64,000 nt of DNA from Treponema sp. (GTDB lineage Bacteria; Spirochaetota; Spirochaetia; Treponematales; Treponemataceae). Position 1 is the first letter of the stretch, and the number at the start of each line of letters is the position of its first letter. Of this stretch, positions 8,264-15,973 are shown piece after piece. Location of the stretch: assembly GCA_016281495.1 (NCBI GenBank), contig JAEEIU010000015.1, positions 62,001 to 126,000 on the forward strand. The letters are read 5' to 3'. Both the position numbers and the translations under genes were made by a program. The notes below the pieces were generated by a model. That model did not search any database and was not told the origin of the DNA. It worked only from the letters and a program-made list of their open reading frames with translations.

Positions 8264-9880
8264 ATGCAGTCTAATACAAATTCCAGTTTGATATCTGTAC
8301 TCAATTGCCGCATTCAGGATGGTGCCCGGGTTTTGCTTTCGGATTTTTCGTGGCAGATGCAAAAGGGTGAATGCTGGCTTGTGACCGGTCCCAATGGCGG
8401 TGGAAAGGCTGACTTCATAAAGGCCCTGAACTCCCAGCTTGATTTTGTTCCGGTTGAATCCATGAATCCCGAAGAAAGCGGTTCTTTTTACTCTTCATTT
8501 GAAGGCTCTGTTTCCGTGGTGTCCTTGGAGATGGCAGCCCGCCTGATAGAAGAAGAACGTGAACGCGATGAAAGTGAAATCCTGGACAGGGAAGACATCG
8601 GTAGGACTGGACGCCAGTACATTGCCGAGGTTTTGGGTGGTTCAAGCAAGAAGAATGCCCCGCTTCCTCCAATTGCACATCGACTTGAAACCATGCCCCA
8701 GGTAAAGCTTTGCGGTGTGGAACATATTCTGGACAGGGGACTTCGCTACATGTCCACAGGTGAAATCCGCCGTACGCTTTTGTGCCGTTCACTTTTATCC
8801 GGATCAAAACTACTGGTGTTAAGCGATCCCTTTGCAGGACTTGATTCCGAATCACGCCATATCCTCCTTGAATTCTTTGAGACCATGGTTAGCCGCCAGC
8901 TTAATTCCAGGGACGACGATTATGCATTCCCAAGAATACTACTGAGCATGGAACGGTTTTCGGAAATACCCGATTCAATAAACCGTGTGCTTGAGTTTAC
9001 AGACAGGAAAGTTTCGTTCTGCGGTGACAGAAAGGAATACGAGACCCTGCTTGCCGAAAGACTTAACCGTGACAGGGAAAAGCGCGTTCAGGAAAGAAAT
9101 GAATTCCTTGAGTCGCTCAGGAACATTCAGGAAAAGTATTCGGCTGGATCAGAAAATGCAGCAACTTCTCAAAACGATTCAGATGATTCTGCCCTGATTA
9201 AATTTGAAGACGTTAACGTAGGGTGGGGCGATCATCATGTTCTTGTAAACCTGAACTGGGAAGTAAGACAGAATGAACATTACCTTATCCGCGGGCCAAA
9301 CGGTTCGGGAAAGACGACGATACTTGAGCTCATTACCGGCGACAACATGCAGGTCTTCCGCGAAAAGATATACCTCTTTGGAAAACGCCGTGGAAGCGGT
9401 GAGACAATATGGGACATAAAGAAAAATCTTGGCATTGTAAGTTACCGTCTTCATGTTGAATACCGCATGGTGGGTGACACCACTTTGCTTGAGGCTATAA
9501 TCAGCGGATTCTACGACAGCATAGGCCTTTATGAAACTCCCGGTGATTTTGAAAAAGCCACTGCACGCCAATGGTTAAAGCTCGCCGGTTTTGAAGGAAG
9601 GGAAATGCAGTCATTCAAGAGCCTGAGCTACGGTGAGCAGAGGGCCATTCTGATTTTAAGGGCCGCCGTAAAAAGTCCCCGCGTTTTGATTCTGGATGAG
9701 CCATGCCACGGTTTGGACGAAAACTACCGCTCAAAGATTTTGGATTTGCTTGAGGTAATAGCAGAAACCGGAACTACCACCTTGCTTCACGTAACTCATG
9801 ACCCAAGCGAGGTCCTGCCATGCGAAAAACATGTGCTGGAGCTTTACCCGAATCAAAGCCCCATGTATAAGATTATTTAA
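8264..9880 (+). CDS. ModF/PhrA-like double ABC ATPase
   Basis: Two ATP-binding cassettes in one 538-residue cytoplasmic chain without membrane spans resemble ModF. The second is intact: Walker A GPNGSGKT (344-351), signature LSYGEQ (454-459), Walker B LILDEP (475-480) and HVTHD. The first is degenerate: GPNGGGKA (42-49) has Ala where Ser/Thr binds Mg, the signature is MSTGE (163-167), and Walker B reads LVLSDP rather than DEP. It probably has one catalytic and one structural site. The annotated ATG has no ribosome binding site and abuts a terminator T-run; an in-frame TTG nine codons in is an alternative. Physiological role is unknown. Confidence 0.8.
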   Translation: MQSNTNSSLISVLNCRIQDGARVLLSDFSWQMQKGECWLVTGPNGGGKADFIKALNSQLDFVPVESMNPEESGSFYSSFEGSVSVVSLEMAARLIEEERERDESEILDREDIGRTGRQYIAEVLGGSSKKNAPLPPIAHRLETMPQVKLCGVEHILDRGLRYMSTGEIRRTLLCRSLLSGSKLLVLSDPFAGLDSESRHILLEFFETMVSRQLNSRDDDYAFPRILLSMERFSEIPDSINRVLEFTDRKVSFCGDRKEYETLLAERLNRDREKRVQERNEFLESLRNIQEKYSAGSENAATSQNDSDDSALIKFEDVNVGWGDHHVLVNLNWEVRQNEHYLIRGPNGSGKTTILELITGDNMQVFREKIYLFGKRRGSGETIWDIKKNLGIVSYRLHVEYRMVGDTTLLEAIISGFYDSIGLYETPGDFEKATARQWLKLAGFEGREMQSFKSLSYGEQRAILILRAAVKSPRVLILDEPCHGLDENYRSKILDLLEVIAETGTTTLLHVTHDPSEVLPCEKHVLELYPNQSPMYKII

Positions 9881-9925
9881 GGCATCAGCTTCATTTGCTC
9901 CAAGTTTAAAGTTAAATTTTCCCAG

Positions 9926-9954
9926 TTCACAAAGATAAGGAAAAATGCTAGAAT
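9926..9954 (+). promoter_or_regulatory. Promoter of the glycosyltransferase gene
   Basis: TTCACA (9926-9931), 17 nt and TAGAAT (9949-9954). Transcription would start near 9961, which excludes the ATG at 9945 and supports the start at 9981. Confidence 0.6.
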
Positions 9955-9980
9955 CAAGGCTCCTTGATGGATGGTACTTT

Positions 9981-11120
9981 ATGAAAATTCTATTTGTTAT
10001 GAACAATGCTTTTACTAGAGGAAATGGGCTTGCCGGTTCATGCAGAAATACGGTCAAGTATCTTCGTGAGGCTGGCGAGGATGTGCGCATTCTGTCCGCA
10101 GCAGGAGAGGACGGAGAAAAGCCTGACTATCTTTTGCCCGATGCACAGATTCCTGTTTTTGACGGACTTGTACGCAAGCAGGGCTATTCGTTTGCCAAAA
10201 GGGACAGGGACATCATAACCGAGGCAGTCAGGTGGGCTGATGTCGTTCATCTTGAAGAGCCTTTTGACCTTGAGATGCTGGTATGTAAGATTGCGGAAGA
10301 AGAGAATAAACCGATGACCGGCACCTATCATCTTCATCCAGAGAATTTGTTTGCCTCAGTACATTTGAGGAAAAGCCGTTCGCTTAACTGTTCCACCATG
10401 ATTTTATGGAGGAACACAGTTTTCAATCACTGCAAGATCATCCAGTGTCCGACAGAGAATGTAAAGGAGCGCCTGATCCGCTATCATTATAAACCAGAGC
10501 TTCGTGTAATCTCAAACGGCATGCTTAATGAGGATTCAGCTCCACTTGAGCACAGGGAGATGGAGGATGGTTTTTATACAATAGTTGCGACCGGACGATA
10601 TTCAGTTGAAAAAAAACAGAAGGTCCTGCTTAAGGCAATGCGCTATTCAAAATATGCCGACAAAATCAAGCTTGTATTTGCAGGCCGCGGACCCACGGAA
10701 GCCATGCTGAAAAAGGAAGCCGATAAACTTGTAAAAAAAGGCATCCTAAAAACTCCACCTGTATTCTGCTTTTGCAATGCGGATGAACTCAAGCAGATCT
10801 ATGCCAAAGCTTCACTGTACATTCACTGCGCAATCATAGAGGTTGAAGGAATGTCCTGCATGGAAGCCATTCAAACCGGTTTGGTTCCTGTCATTGCAAA
10901 GGGAAGATATACTGCCACATCACAGTTTGCCCTGAGCCCGGAGAGCATCTACAAGCGCTGCAACGCCAGGGACCTTGCCAAAAAAATTGATTACTGGCTG
11001 TCTGATGATGAGAGGCGAAAAAAGGAAGCGGCCAGATATCTTGGAATGGGCAAGAAATATGACATACACAAATCAATAGACGAACTCCGAAAGATGTTCA
11101 GGGATGCGGTCGAAAACTGA
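9981..11120 (+). CDS. GT4-family glycosyltransferase
   Basis: A 379-residue GT-B fold enzyme. The N-terminus MKILFVMNN with the glycine-rich NGLAGSCRNTVKYLREAGEDV is typical of family 4 retaining glycosyltransferases. The C-terminal nucleotide-sugar site is seen in VATGRYSVEKKQKVLLKA, VFAGRGP, and the E-X7-E motif EGMSCMEAIQTGLVPVIA. It resembles enzymes that glycosylate diacylglycerol or surface glycans; the acceptor cannot be told from sequence. No signal or membrane span. The start at 9981 agrees with the upstream promoter. It stands alone between two unlinked genes. Confidence 0.82.
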   Translation: MKILFVMNNAFTRGNGLAGSCRNTVKYLREAGEDVRILSAAGEDGEKPDYLLPDAQIPVFDGLVRKQGYSFAKRDRDIITEAVRWADVVHLEEPFDLEMLVCKIAEEENKPMTGTYHLHPENLFASVHLRKSRSLNCSTMILWRNTVFNHCKIIQCPTENVKERLIRYHYKPELRVISNGMLNEDSAPLEHREMEDGFYTIVATGRYSVEKKQKVLLKAMRYSKYADKIKLVFAGRGPTEAMLKKEADKLVKKGILKTPPVFCFCNADELKQIYAKASLYIHCAIIEVEGMSCMEAIQTGLVPVIAKGRYTATSQFALSPESIYKRCNARDLAKKIDYWLSDDERRKKEAARYLGMGKKYDIHKSIDELRKMFRDAVEN

Positions 11121-11200
11121 CAGAATCAAAAAAAGACTTGCCATATTGTCTGCGGGACGCTATCATTATACTGTGAACTGTATGCACGAGGAGGTCGTTT

Positions 11201-12130
11201 ATGAGTTTGAAAAAATGCTTTCTATTGATTGTAGGGTGCCTGATGATTGCAGCCTCTGCATTTTGCGGCGGAGACAATGCTGATTATGTTTATCCTGATG
11301 TAAAGGTCTCCCTGAAATGGCCTGGTAATGAGCCTTCTATGTCTGTTTATGGTTTTGTCAGCCTTTTTGATGCTGATGAATATGCAGAGAACATTGGCTA
11401 TGCGAAGAAATCAATAAAAATTGACACTTTGAACCGTCAGCTTTCCGACATGGATCTGGTTTTTCCCGGTGTGCAGGGAGAGTTCGTAGTGGAAGTTCAG
11501 TTATATAGTTGCGCCTATGTAGACAAGCCAAACATGTCTGAAGTTCCATTAACCTATGTGGGAAAGAGTGAGGTAAAAGCCCAGGGTGCGATAAAAAAGA
11601 AGAATGTGGTGAACGCTGTTGTTGAGCTTGAGCAAATCTACGGCGGTTATAGTCCTTCTTCGCCACTGTATCTGAAGAGTTCAAAAGGTGGAATGGAATT
11701 ATCCTGCAATGACACCGGTCATTATTGGATTACATGGACAGATCCTGCCACGTTGCCTGCTTCCAATGATGAGCCTGACTGGAGTCGCTTTTACATTCTG
11801 TCTCAGGGAACATGGCGAAAGGAGGGGGACACCTATTACTTTAGGGAATATCAGTACAAGACCCTGTATGTTGGACAATTCAATCAGGATATAGGCATGT
11901 GTACGTCAACCTTCAATTATATTTGCCTTAATCTTGAGGATGAGGCCGCGGGTGGATACATCTTCCCTGATTTCCATGCAGGGAATGGCCGTTGGTCCGA
12001 TGAGCCCAAGGAAATAAGCTTTACACTGGGCAAAAATACAAAGAGTGTAAAATTTAAAAGCGCAGACGGCACCGAATACACCTTTGACGTGGATAAGAAA
12101 GGTTCAAAGTCGGCTTCCAAGAAGAAGTAG
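11201..12130 (+). CDS. Secreted/periplasmic protein of unknown function
   Basis: MSLKKCFLLIVGCLMIAASA followed by FCGGD is a signal peptide; a Cys near the cleavage site makes a lipoprotein possible. The remaining roughly 285 residues are rich in aromatic residues and beta-strand-like alternation (VKVSLKWPGNE, FVVEVQLYSC, YYFREYQYKTLYVG), and end in a Lys/Ser-rich tail. I recognise no family. GAGGAGG precedes the ATG by 7 nt. The gene is convergent with the XRE regulator gene 47 nt downstream. Confidence 0.7.
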   Translation: MSLKKCFLLIVGCLMIAASAFCGGDNADYVYPDVKVSLKWPGNEPSMSVYGFVSLFDADEYAENIGYAKKSIKIDTLNRQLSDMDLVFPGVQGEFVVEVQLYSCAYVDKPNMSEVPLTYVGKSEVKAQGAIKKKNVVNAVVELEQIYGGYSPSSPLYLKSSKGGMELSCNDTGHYWITWTDPATLPASNDEPDWSRFYILSQGTWRKEGDTYYFREYQYKTLYVGQFNQDIGMCTSTFNYICLNLEDEAAGGYIFPDFHAGNGRWSDEPKEISFTLGKNTKSVKFKSADGTEYTFDVDKKGSKSASKKK

Positions 12131-12177
12131 GGATTTTTCACAAGAATATTGCTGCAGTTGTCATGGGGTGCTTTAAT

Positions 12178-12549
12178 TTACTGGCTCATGGCAGCTGCAA
12201 TTTTGATTAGGATGGATTTGTCGTGGGAAGAAAGCTTGTCATAGGATTCGTTAAGTTGCTTTTTTGCTGATGATAGACCATCCTTTGAATCATTCAGATT
12301 TTTTTGTCGCTGATTTAAATCAGACCTGAGATTTGAACCGTCATCACCGTCAACAAGATACTCGACTGTGACTCCTAGAAATCTTGCAATCTTTACGGCA
12401 GTCTCTACATTAGGCAGAACACCACGTGCATCAATATATGACAGAAAAGTGCTGTTGCTGATTCCCACCGCAGCCGAAACCTCTTTAACTAAAAGTCCGC
12501 GATACTCAATCTCATCCCGTAGTCTTTCTTTGAATCCCATATTTTCCAT
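12178..12549 (-). CDS. XRE-family regulator divergent from the RiPP-like operon
   Basis: An N-terminal Cro/CI-type helix-turn-helix occupies about residues 5-66 (LVKEVSAAVGISNSTFLSYI is the recognition region), followed by a hydrophilic, probably helical tail of about 55 residues and no peptidase or ligand domain. Family members bind short inverted repeats and usually repress their own and adjacent promoters. The gene faces away from the precursor-peptide gene, and three TCAA-N4-TTGA-like sites fill the 128-nt space, one overlapping the promoter spacer. No clear ribosome binding site precedes the ATG at 12549; an in-frame ATG at 12540 is the alternative start. Confidence 0.85.
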   Translation of the reverse strand: MENMGFKERLRDEIEYRGLLVKEVSAAVGISNSTFLSYIDARGVLPNVETAVKIARFLGVTVEYLVDGDDGSNLRSDLNQRQKNLNDSKDGLSSAKKQLNESYDKLSSHDKSILIKIAAAMSQ

Positions 12550-12552
12550 TTT

Positions 12553-12626
12553 ATCAAGATTTTGATGTTAATAAATTGACGTATTCAAGATATTGAAGTA
12601 GAATAGTATAACAACAATATATTGAT
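12553..12626. promoter_or_regulatory. Three operator-like inverted repeats of the XRE regulator
   Basis: ATCAA-GATT-TTGAT (12553-12566), TTCAA-GATA-TTGAA (12584-12597) and AACAA-TATA-TTGAT (12613-12626) share the pattern TCAA-N4-TTGA, the last with one mismatch. Centres are 31 and 29 bp apart, close to three helical turns. The second lies in the promoter spacer and the third covers the expected transcription start, the geometry of a repressor array. Confidence 0.7.
12576..12604 (+). promoter_or_regulatory. Promoter of the RiPP-like operon
   Basis: TTGACG (12576-12581), exactly 17 nt, TAGAAT (12599-12604). The predicted start near 12611 gives a 67-nt leader to the precursor gene, whose AAGGGG binding site lies at 12667-12672. 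Confidence 0.75.
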
Positions 12627-12677
12627 GTTGTTTAGATGGCGGGAACAATATTTTACTTTCTAATTTAAGGGGTTTTT

Positions 12678-12947
12678 ATGAAATTGGCGAATTTCGTTTA
12701 TGACAAAAAAGATATCACTGAAACATCGCTTGCATTTGGTATGCAAACAAATTTTTACGCAAATCGAGTGAAACAGAAAATTCGCGCCTCTGGACTGTGT
12801 GGTTTAGGCACTGGTTGTAGTGGTGGTGGTGGTATATGTGGTTTGGGTACCGGTTGTAGTGGAGGTGGCGGTATATGTGGTTTGGGTACCGGTTGTAGTG
12901 GAGGTGGAGGTATATGTGGTTTAGGTACCGGTTGTTCAGGCAGCTAA
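12678..12947 (+). CDS. Repeat-containing RiPP precursor peptide
   Basis: An 89-residue peptide: a charged leader of about 39 residues (MKLANFVYDKKDITETSLAF...) and a core made of four copies of CGLGTGCSGGGGI, the last shortened to CGLGTGCSGS. Eight Cys residues sit at 41, 47, 54, 60, 67, 73, 80 and 86, as C-X5-C pairs separated by six residues. The core has no charged or aromatic residue. The stop lies 3 nt before the ATG of a radical SAM/SPASM enzyme, as in sactipeptide and ranthipeptide loci. No double-Gly cleavage site of the usual leader type is seen before the core. Assignment as modified-peptide precursor is inference from architecture and neighbours; I cannot match it to a named class. 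Confidence 0.85.
   Translation: MKLANFVYDKKDITETSLAFGMQTNFYANRVKQKIRASGLCGLGTGCSGGGGICGLGTGCSGGGGICGLGTGCSGGGGICGLGTGCSGS
12798..12944 (+). repeat. 39-bp tandem repeats encoding the core peptide
   Basis: Units at 12798-12836, 12837-12875, 12876-12914 and a partial unit at 12915-12944. Units 2 and 3 differ by one base. Every difference among the units is synonymous, including Ser as AGT in three units and TCA in the last, so the peptide repeat is conserved rather than merely recently copied. Confidence 0.95.
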
Positions 12948-12950
12948 ACT

Positions 12951-14225
12951 ATGCTTACAGAAACACTAAATATCTATTCAAAGGATAATTCATATCTGAT
13001 TCTGAATCCGAAAGTACCAGCATGGATTGTAACAAATATTACTGGGGCTGCAACGATAAAAGAATATGCAGAATGCTTATCCTTTGAAAAGACTGCTGAA
13101 AAAATCAATTTTCTCAATTCAAGCATAAAAAAAGAAAGTGTTGTGAAATTTCTTAAGAATGCGGATAACATGTCTTTATTCAAAGAGGAACCTCAGACAA
13201 AGCATTTTCATAAACCGTATTTTCTGAATGCCCTATATCTAAACATGACAGAGCGTTGCAATCTCAAATGTTCATATTGTTTTGCCTCCTCTAGAAATGA
13301 ATTGGGCTCTTCTGCTCTTACATTGGACAAATACAGAGAGATTTTGAATTCAGCGAAAAAAATTAGCAATGGAGATATGAGCATAATCTTCACTGGAGGA
13401 GAACCTCTTCTTTCTGAAAATACAATTCCAGCAGCACAATATGCAAAAGAATTGGGCTATTCAACAAGACTTCTTACGAATGCGACTCTGATTGATAAAA
13501 GTAATGCGGAAAAATTGGCTTCTATTTTCGATTTATTTAAAATCAGCATGGATGGAAGTACAGCAGAAATTCATGATTATTACCGAGGTCATGGAAGCTA
13601 CCAAAAAACTTTACATGCGATAGAACTGCTAAAGTCCTATAACGCAAATGTGCAAATAGCAATGACAGTTACCCGTGAAAATGTAAATGACATTTCTGAA
13701 ATGAACAGAAAATGGGGAGAAACGCTTACTTTCCAACCTTTATTTCCACTTGGAAGAGCTAAAGACAATTCAAATATACTTACAGGCGAAGAATACTATG
13801 AGTCATTGTGTGTTTACGAAAGAATAAATCCATTCTCAGATATTGAGAGCATTATAAATGCCCACATGAAAAACCACTCAATAATGAAATGCTCCTTGGG
13901 AGATGGTGAACTTAGTATTTCGTGCACAGGCGATGTATATCCATGTCAATTGTTGCATGATGAAAAATTCTATTTGGGAAATATACAAGAGAACACACTT
14001 GAAGAAATTTATAAATCCCCGAAAAACAATAACTTTAAAACTCATACAGTAGATTGTATTGATAAATGCAAAATCTGTGATTTTAAATACTTATGTGGAG
14101 GAGCATGTCAGGCAAGACATTTCAGCGAAACAGGAAGTATAGATAAAGCAGGAGATTTCTGTGAATATGAGAAGAAAGGTATAATAAACGGACTTATAAC
14201 ATCTTGCAAGATGATTGAATTATGA
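12951..14225 (+). CDS. Radical SAM/SPASM peptide maturase
   Basis: The radical SAM cluster motif is C103-X3-C107-X2-C110 (CNLKCSYC), followed by GGEP at 149-152. The C-terminal SPASM domain supplies Cys at 314, 325, 332, 369, 373, 376, 382, 386 and 404 (CIDKCKICDFKYLCGGAC), expected to hold two auxiliary iron-sulfur clusters. Residues 1-90 (YLILNPKVPAWIVTNITGAA) look like a PqqD-type RiPP recognition element that would hold the leader peptide. Enzymes with this layout form thioether or carbon-carbon links in precursor peptides; the substrate is almost certainly the repeat peptide encoded 3 nt upstream. Which bond is made cannot be read from sequence. Confidence 0.92.
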   Translation: MLTETLNIYSKDNSYLILNPKVPAWIVTNITGAATIKEYAECLSFEKTAEKINFLNSSIKKESVVKFLKNADNMSLFKEEPQTKHFHKPYFLNALYLNMTERCNLKCSYCFASSRNELGSSALTLDKYREILNSAKKISNGDMSIIFTGGEPLLSENTIPAAQYAKELGYSTRLLTNATLIDKSNAEKLASIFDLFKISMDGSTAEIHDYYRGHGSYQKTLHAIELLKSYNANVQIAMTVTRENVNDISEMNRKWGETLTFQPLFPLGRAKDNSNILTGEEYYESLCVYERINPFSDIESIINAHMKNHSIMKCSLGDGELSISCTGDVYPCQLLHDEKFYLGNIQENTLEEIYKSPKNNNFKTHTVDCIDKCKICDFKYLCGGACQARHFSETGSIDKAGDFCEYEKKGIINGLITSCKMIEL

Positions 14226-14263
14226 ATACATGGAAAAATGGAGCATGAAACGAGGAGGATAAT

Positions 14264-14668
14264 ATGTTCTGTAGATATTGTGGAAAAGAAATAGGAGAGG
14301 AAGCTAATTTCTGCCCAGCCTGTGGAGCAGCACAAAGCGTCATAAAGGAAGGGCATGTTAAATCAATTATTGAGCAACAGCCACCAACGGAAAATGCTGT
14401 TTCACCTAAAAGCAGATCAACAACATTACTTCTTGCTTTTTTTCTTGGAATTTTTGGAATACATCGATTCTATGTAGGAAAAATTGGAACAGGAATTTTG
14501 CAGTTACTACTCTCTACAACAATAGTTTTTTCTACTTTTGCTACAATGTTGATACAAGGCAGTATTATTGTATTCGTCTGGCCTCTCATAGATTTTTTAG
14601 TCATACTTTTTGGAAACTTTAAAGATGGTAAAAATAGACTGGTTAAAATCTGGACAATAAAATACTAA
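14264..14668 (+). CDS. Zinc-ribbon TM2-domain membrane protein
   Basis: The N-terminus is a zinc ribbon (FCRYCGKEIGEEANFCPACG, two CxxC knuckles). After a linker comes a TM2 domain: LLLAFFLGIFGIHRFYVGK and then a hydrophobic hairpin (about residues 75-120). TM2 proteins are small inner-membrane proteins of unsettled function. It follows the radical SAM gene by 38 nt with GAGGAGG before the ATG, and precedes an M48 peptidase gene that also carries a zinc ribbon. Membership in the peptide operon is inferred from spacing and shared A+T-rich composition. Confidence 0.85.
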   Translation: MFCRYCGKEIGEEANFCPACGAAQSVIKEGHVKSIIEQQPPTENAVSPKSRSTTLLLAFFLGIFGIHRFYVGKIGTGILQLLLSTTIVFSTFATMLIQGSIIVFVWPLIDFLVILFGNFKDGKNRLVKIWTIKY

Positions 14669-14688
14669 TTTTATACAAGGGGAAAAAA

Positions 14689-15603
14689 ATGAAAGCGGTT
14701 CCATCTGATATGTATTATCATGAAGCAGACAGAAAAGCTCTAGCGGCGTTAAAAGCAATCCCAGGTTTGGGTCTCATAATGAAAAAATACATGGAAATAT
14801 TTAGCGAGACCACATCGGAATGTTTGAATATGGCTATGAAAATTCGACTCGGACCTAATCAGCTTCCTGAAATTTATAATTTATTACCACCTATTTGCGA
14901 AACTTTAGGAATAGCCGAACCTCAATTTTATTTGGAGATGAATCCATATCCGCAAGCTTATACTGACGGAGACTCGAAAACATTTGTAACAATAACATCA
15001 GGTTTGCTCGATATGATGACTCAAGAAGAGCTTTCTGCCGTCATAGCTCATGAATGCGGGCATATAGCATGCCATCATGTTCTTTATCGGAGTCTCGGAT
15101 TCGCAATACTTTCAGCAGGAAGCAGTTTTTTAGGAGGATTGGGACATCTAATAACACTTCCGTTGAAATTGGCATTTGCTTCATGGATCAGATGCAGCGA
15201 GCTTTCCGCGGATAGAGCAGCAGCAGTTTACATGAAAGGAAGTGAGCATGTAGAGAATGTTATGTTACGTCTTTCATCAGGTAAAAAAGACTTGCTAAAA
15301 AACATCAACAAAGAACTGTACATGAAGCAAGCAGAAGCGTATCAGAATATGCTAAATGACAAATGGAACAAGGCAATGCAATATTTTGCGACAATGTGGT
15401 TTAGTCATCCTCTGTCATCAGTAAGAACATCCGAAATAAATAAATGGTGCAAAAGTGATGAATTCAGTAAGATTATTAAATTCATGGAAGATGAAAGTAC
15501 TGATGTTGCAATTGTAAAAGCAAACACTGCATTCTGCCCGAAATGCGGCACAGCAGTCGGTAACGATGATAAATTCTGTAAGATTTGTGGAACAGCTTTG
15601 TAA
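14689..15603 (+). CDS. M48-family zinc metallopeptidase with C-terminal zinc ribbon
   Basis: HECGH at 121-125 is the HExxH site, with E171 in ELSAD as third metal ligand, the M48 (HtpX/Ste24/BepA-like) arrangement. Between them is a short hydrophobic region (LGFAILSAGSSFLGGLGHLI) rather than the four spans of HtpX. Residues 282-304 form a zinc ribbon (FCPKCG...FCKICG) like that of the preceding TM2 protein. No signal peptide is seen. As the only peptidase in the peptide cassette it is the best candidate for removing the leader or cutting between core repeats; this is inference. It starts 20 nt after the TM2 gene, behind AAGGGG. Confidence 0.88.
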   Translation: MKAVPSDMYYHEADRKALAALKAIPGLGLIMKKYMEIFSETTSECLNMAMKIRLGPNQLPEIYNLLPPICETLGIAEPQFYLEMNPYPQAYTDGDSKTFVTITSGLLDMMTQEELSAVIAHECGHIACHHVLYRSLGFAILSAGSSFLGGLGHLITLPLKLAFASWIRCSELSADRAAAVYMKGSEHVENVMLRLSSGKKDLLKNINKELYMKQAEAYQNMLNDKWNKAMQYFATMWFSHPLSSVRTSEINKWCKSDEFSKIIKFMEDESTDVAIVKANTAFCPKCGTAVGNDDKFCKICGTAL

Positions 15604-15645
15604 AGCATCTTGTCACGCATATTTTTACTATAAATGCTTAGAATC

Positions 15646-15858
15646 TTACCCCCTGGCCTCGATATTCAAATCTAAGCCCAGAAGGTTTATGAGCCTGATT
15701 GTCTTTCCTAGCTCGCAGGTCGGCTTACCGTTTTCAAGGTCTGAAAGGAAACTCACGCTGAGCCCGGTGACGTCGGAGATGTATTTCTGGGTGTATGACA
15801 GTTCCTTGCGGCGGTTTCGGATGGCTTTTCCCAATTCTTGTGCATCGCTGATTTTCAT
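15646..15858 (-). CDS. HipB-like XRE transcription regulator without a toxin partner
   Basis: The 70 residues are a single helix-turn-helix domain of the HipB/Y4mF type: LGKAIRNRRKELSYTQKYIS, VTGLSVSFLSDLENGKPT and LGKTIRLINLLGLDL. Such proteins usually pair with HipA-type kinases, but no partner lies on either side; the neighbour downstream is the convergent M48 gene 42 nt away. A consensus promoter and three evenly spaced GCCGAACGGC sites lie upstream, strongly suggesting autoregulation. GGAG precedes the ATG by 5 nt. Confidence 0.88.
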   Translation of the reverse strand: MKISDAQELGKAIRNRRKELSYTQKYISDVTGLSVSFLSDLENGKPTCELGKTIRLINLLGLDLNIEARG

Positions 15859-15871
15859 TCAATCTCCAAAT

Positions 15872-15962
15872 TTAGGCGAACGGCTTAGTTTGTGGTAAAA
15901 GAGATGTTTCTTAGCCGAACGGCATTATTTCCTGTTTATTAATTATAAATTAGCCGAACGGC
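15872..15962. promoter_or_regulatory. Three operator sites at an exact 39-bp period
   Basis: TTAGGCGAACGGC (15872-15884), TTAGCCGAACGGC (15911-15923) and TTAGCCGAACGGC (15950-15962). The core GCCG-AA-CGGC is an inverted repeat. Starts are exactly 39 bp apart. The rightmost copy sits inside the spacer of the promoter that drives the HipB-like gene; the others lie in its untranslated leader. Confidence 0.8.
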
Positions 15963-15970
15963 GTTGTCAA
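15942..15970 (-). promoter_or_regulatory. Perfect consensus promoter of the HipB-like gene
   Basis: On the minus strand TTGACA (15970-15965), exactly 17 nt, TATAAT (15947-15942), beginning 4 nt after the stop of the upstream membrane-protein gene. A fully consensus promoter with an operator in its spacer implies strong expression held down by repression. Confidence 0.85.
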
Positions 15971-15973
15971 GCC

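Noticed and set aside
12798..12944. Gly-rich repeat as a structural (collagen- or silk-like) protein
   Set aside because: The regular Cys pairs, short leader and adjacent radical SAM enzyme fit a modified-peptide precursor much better.
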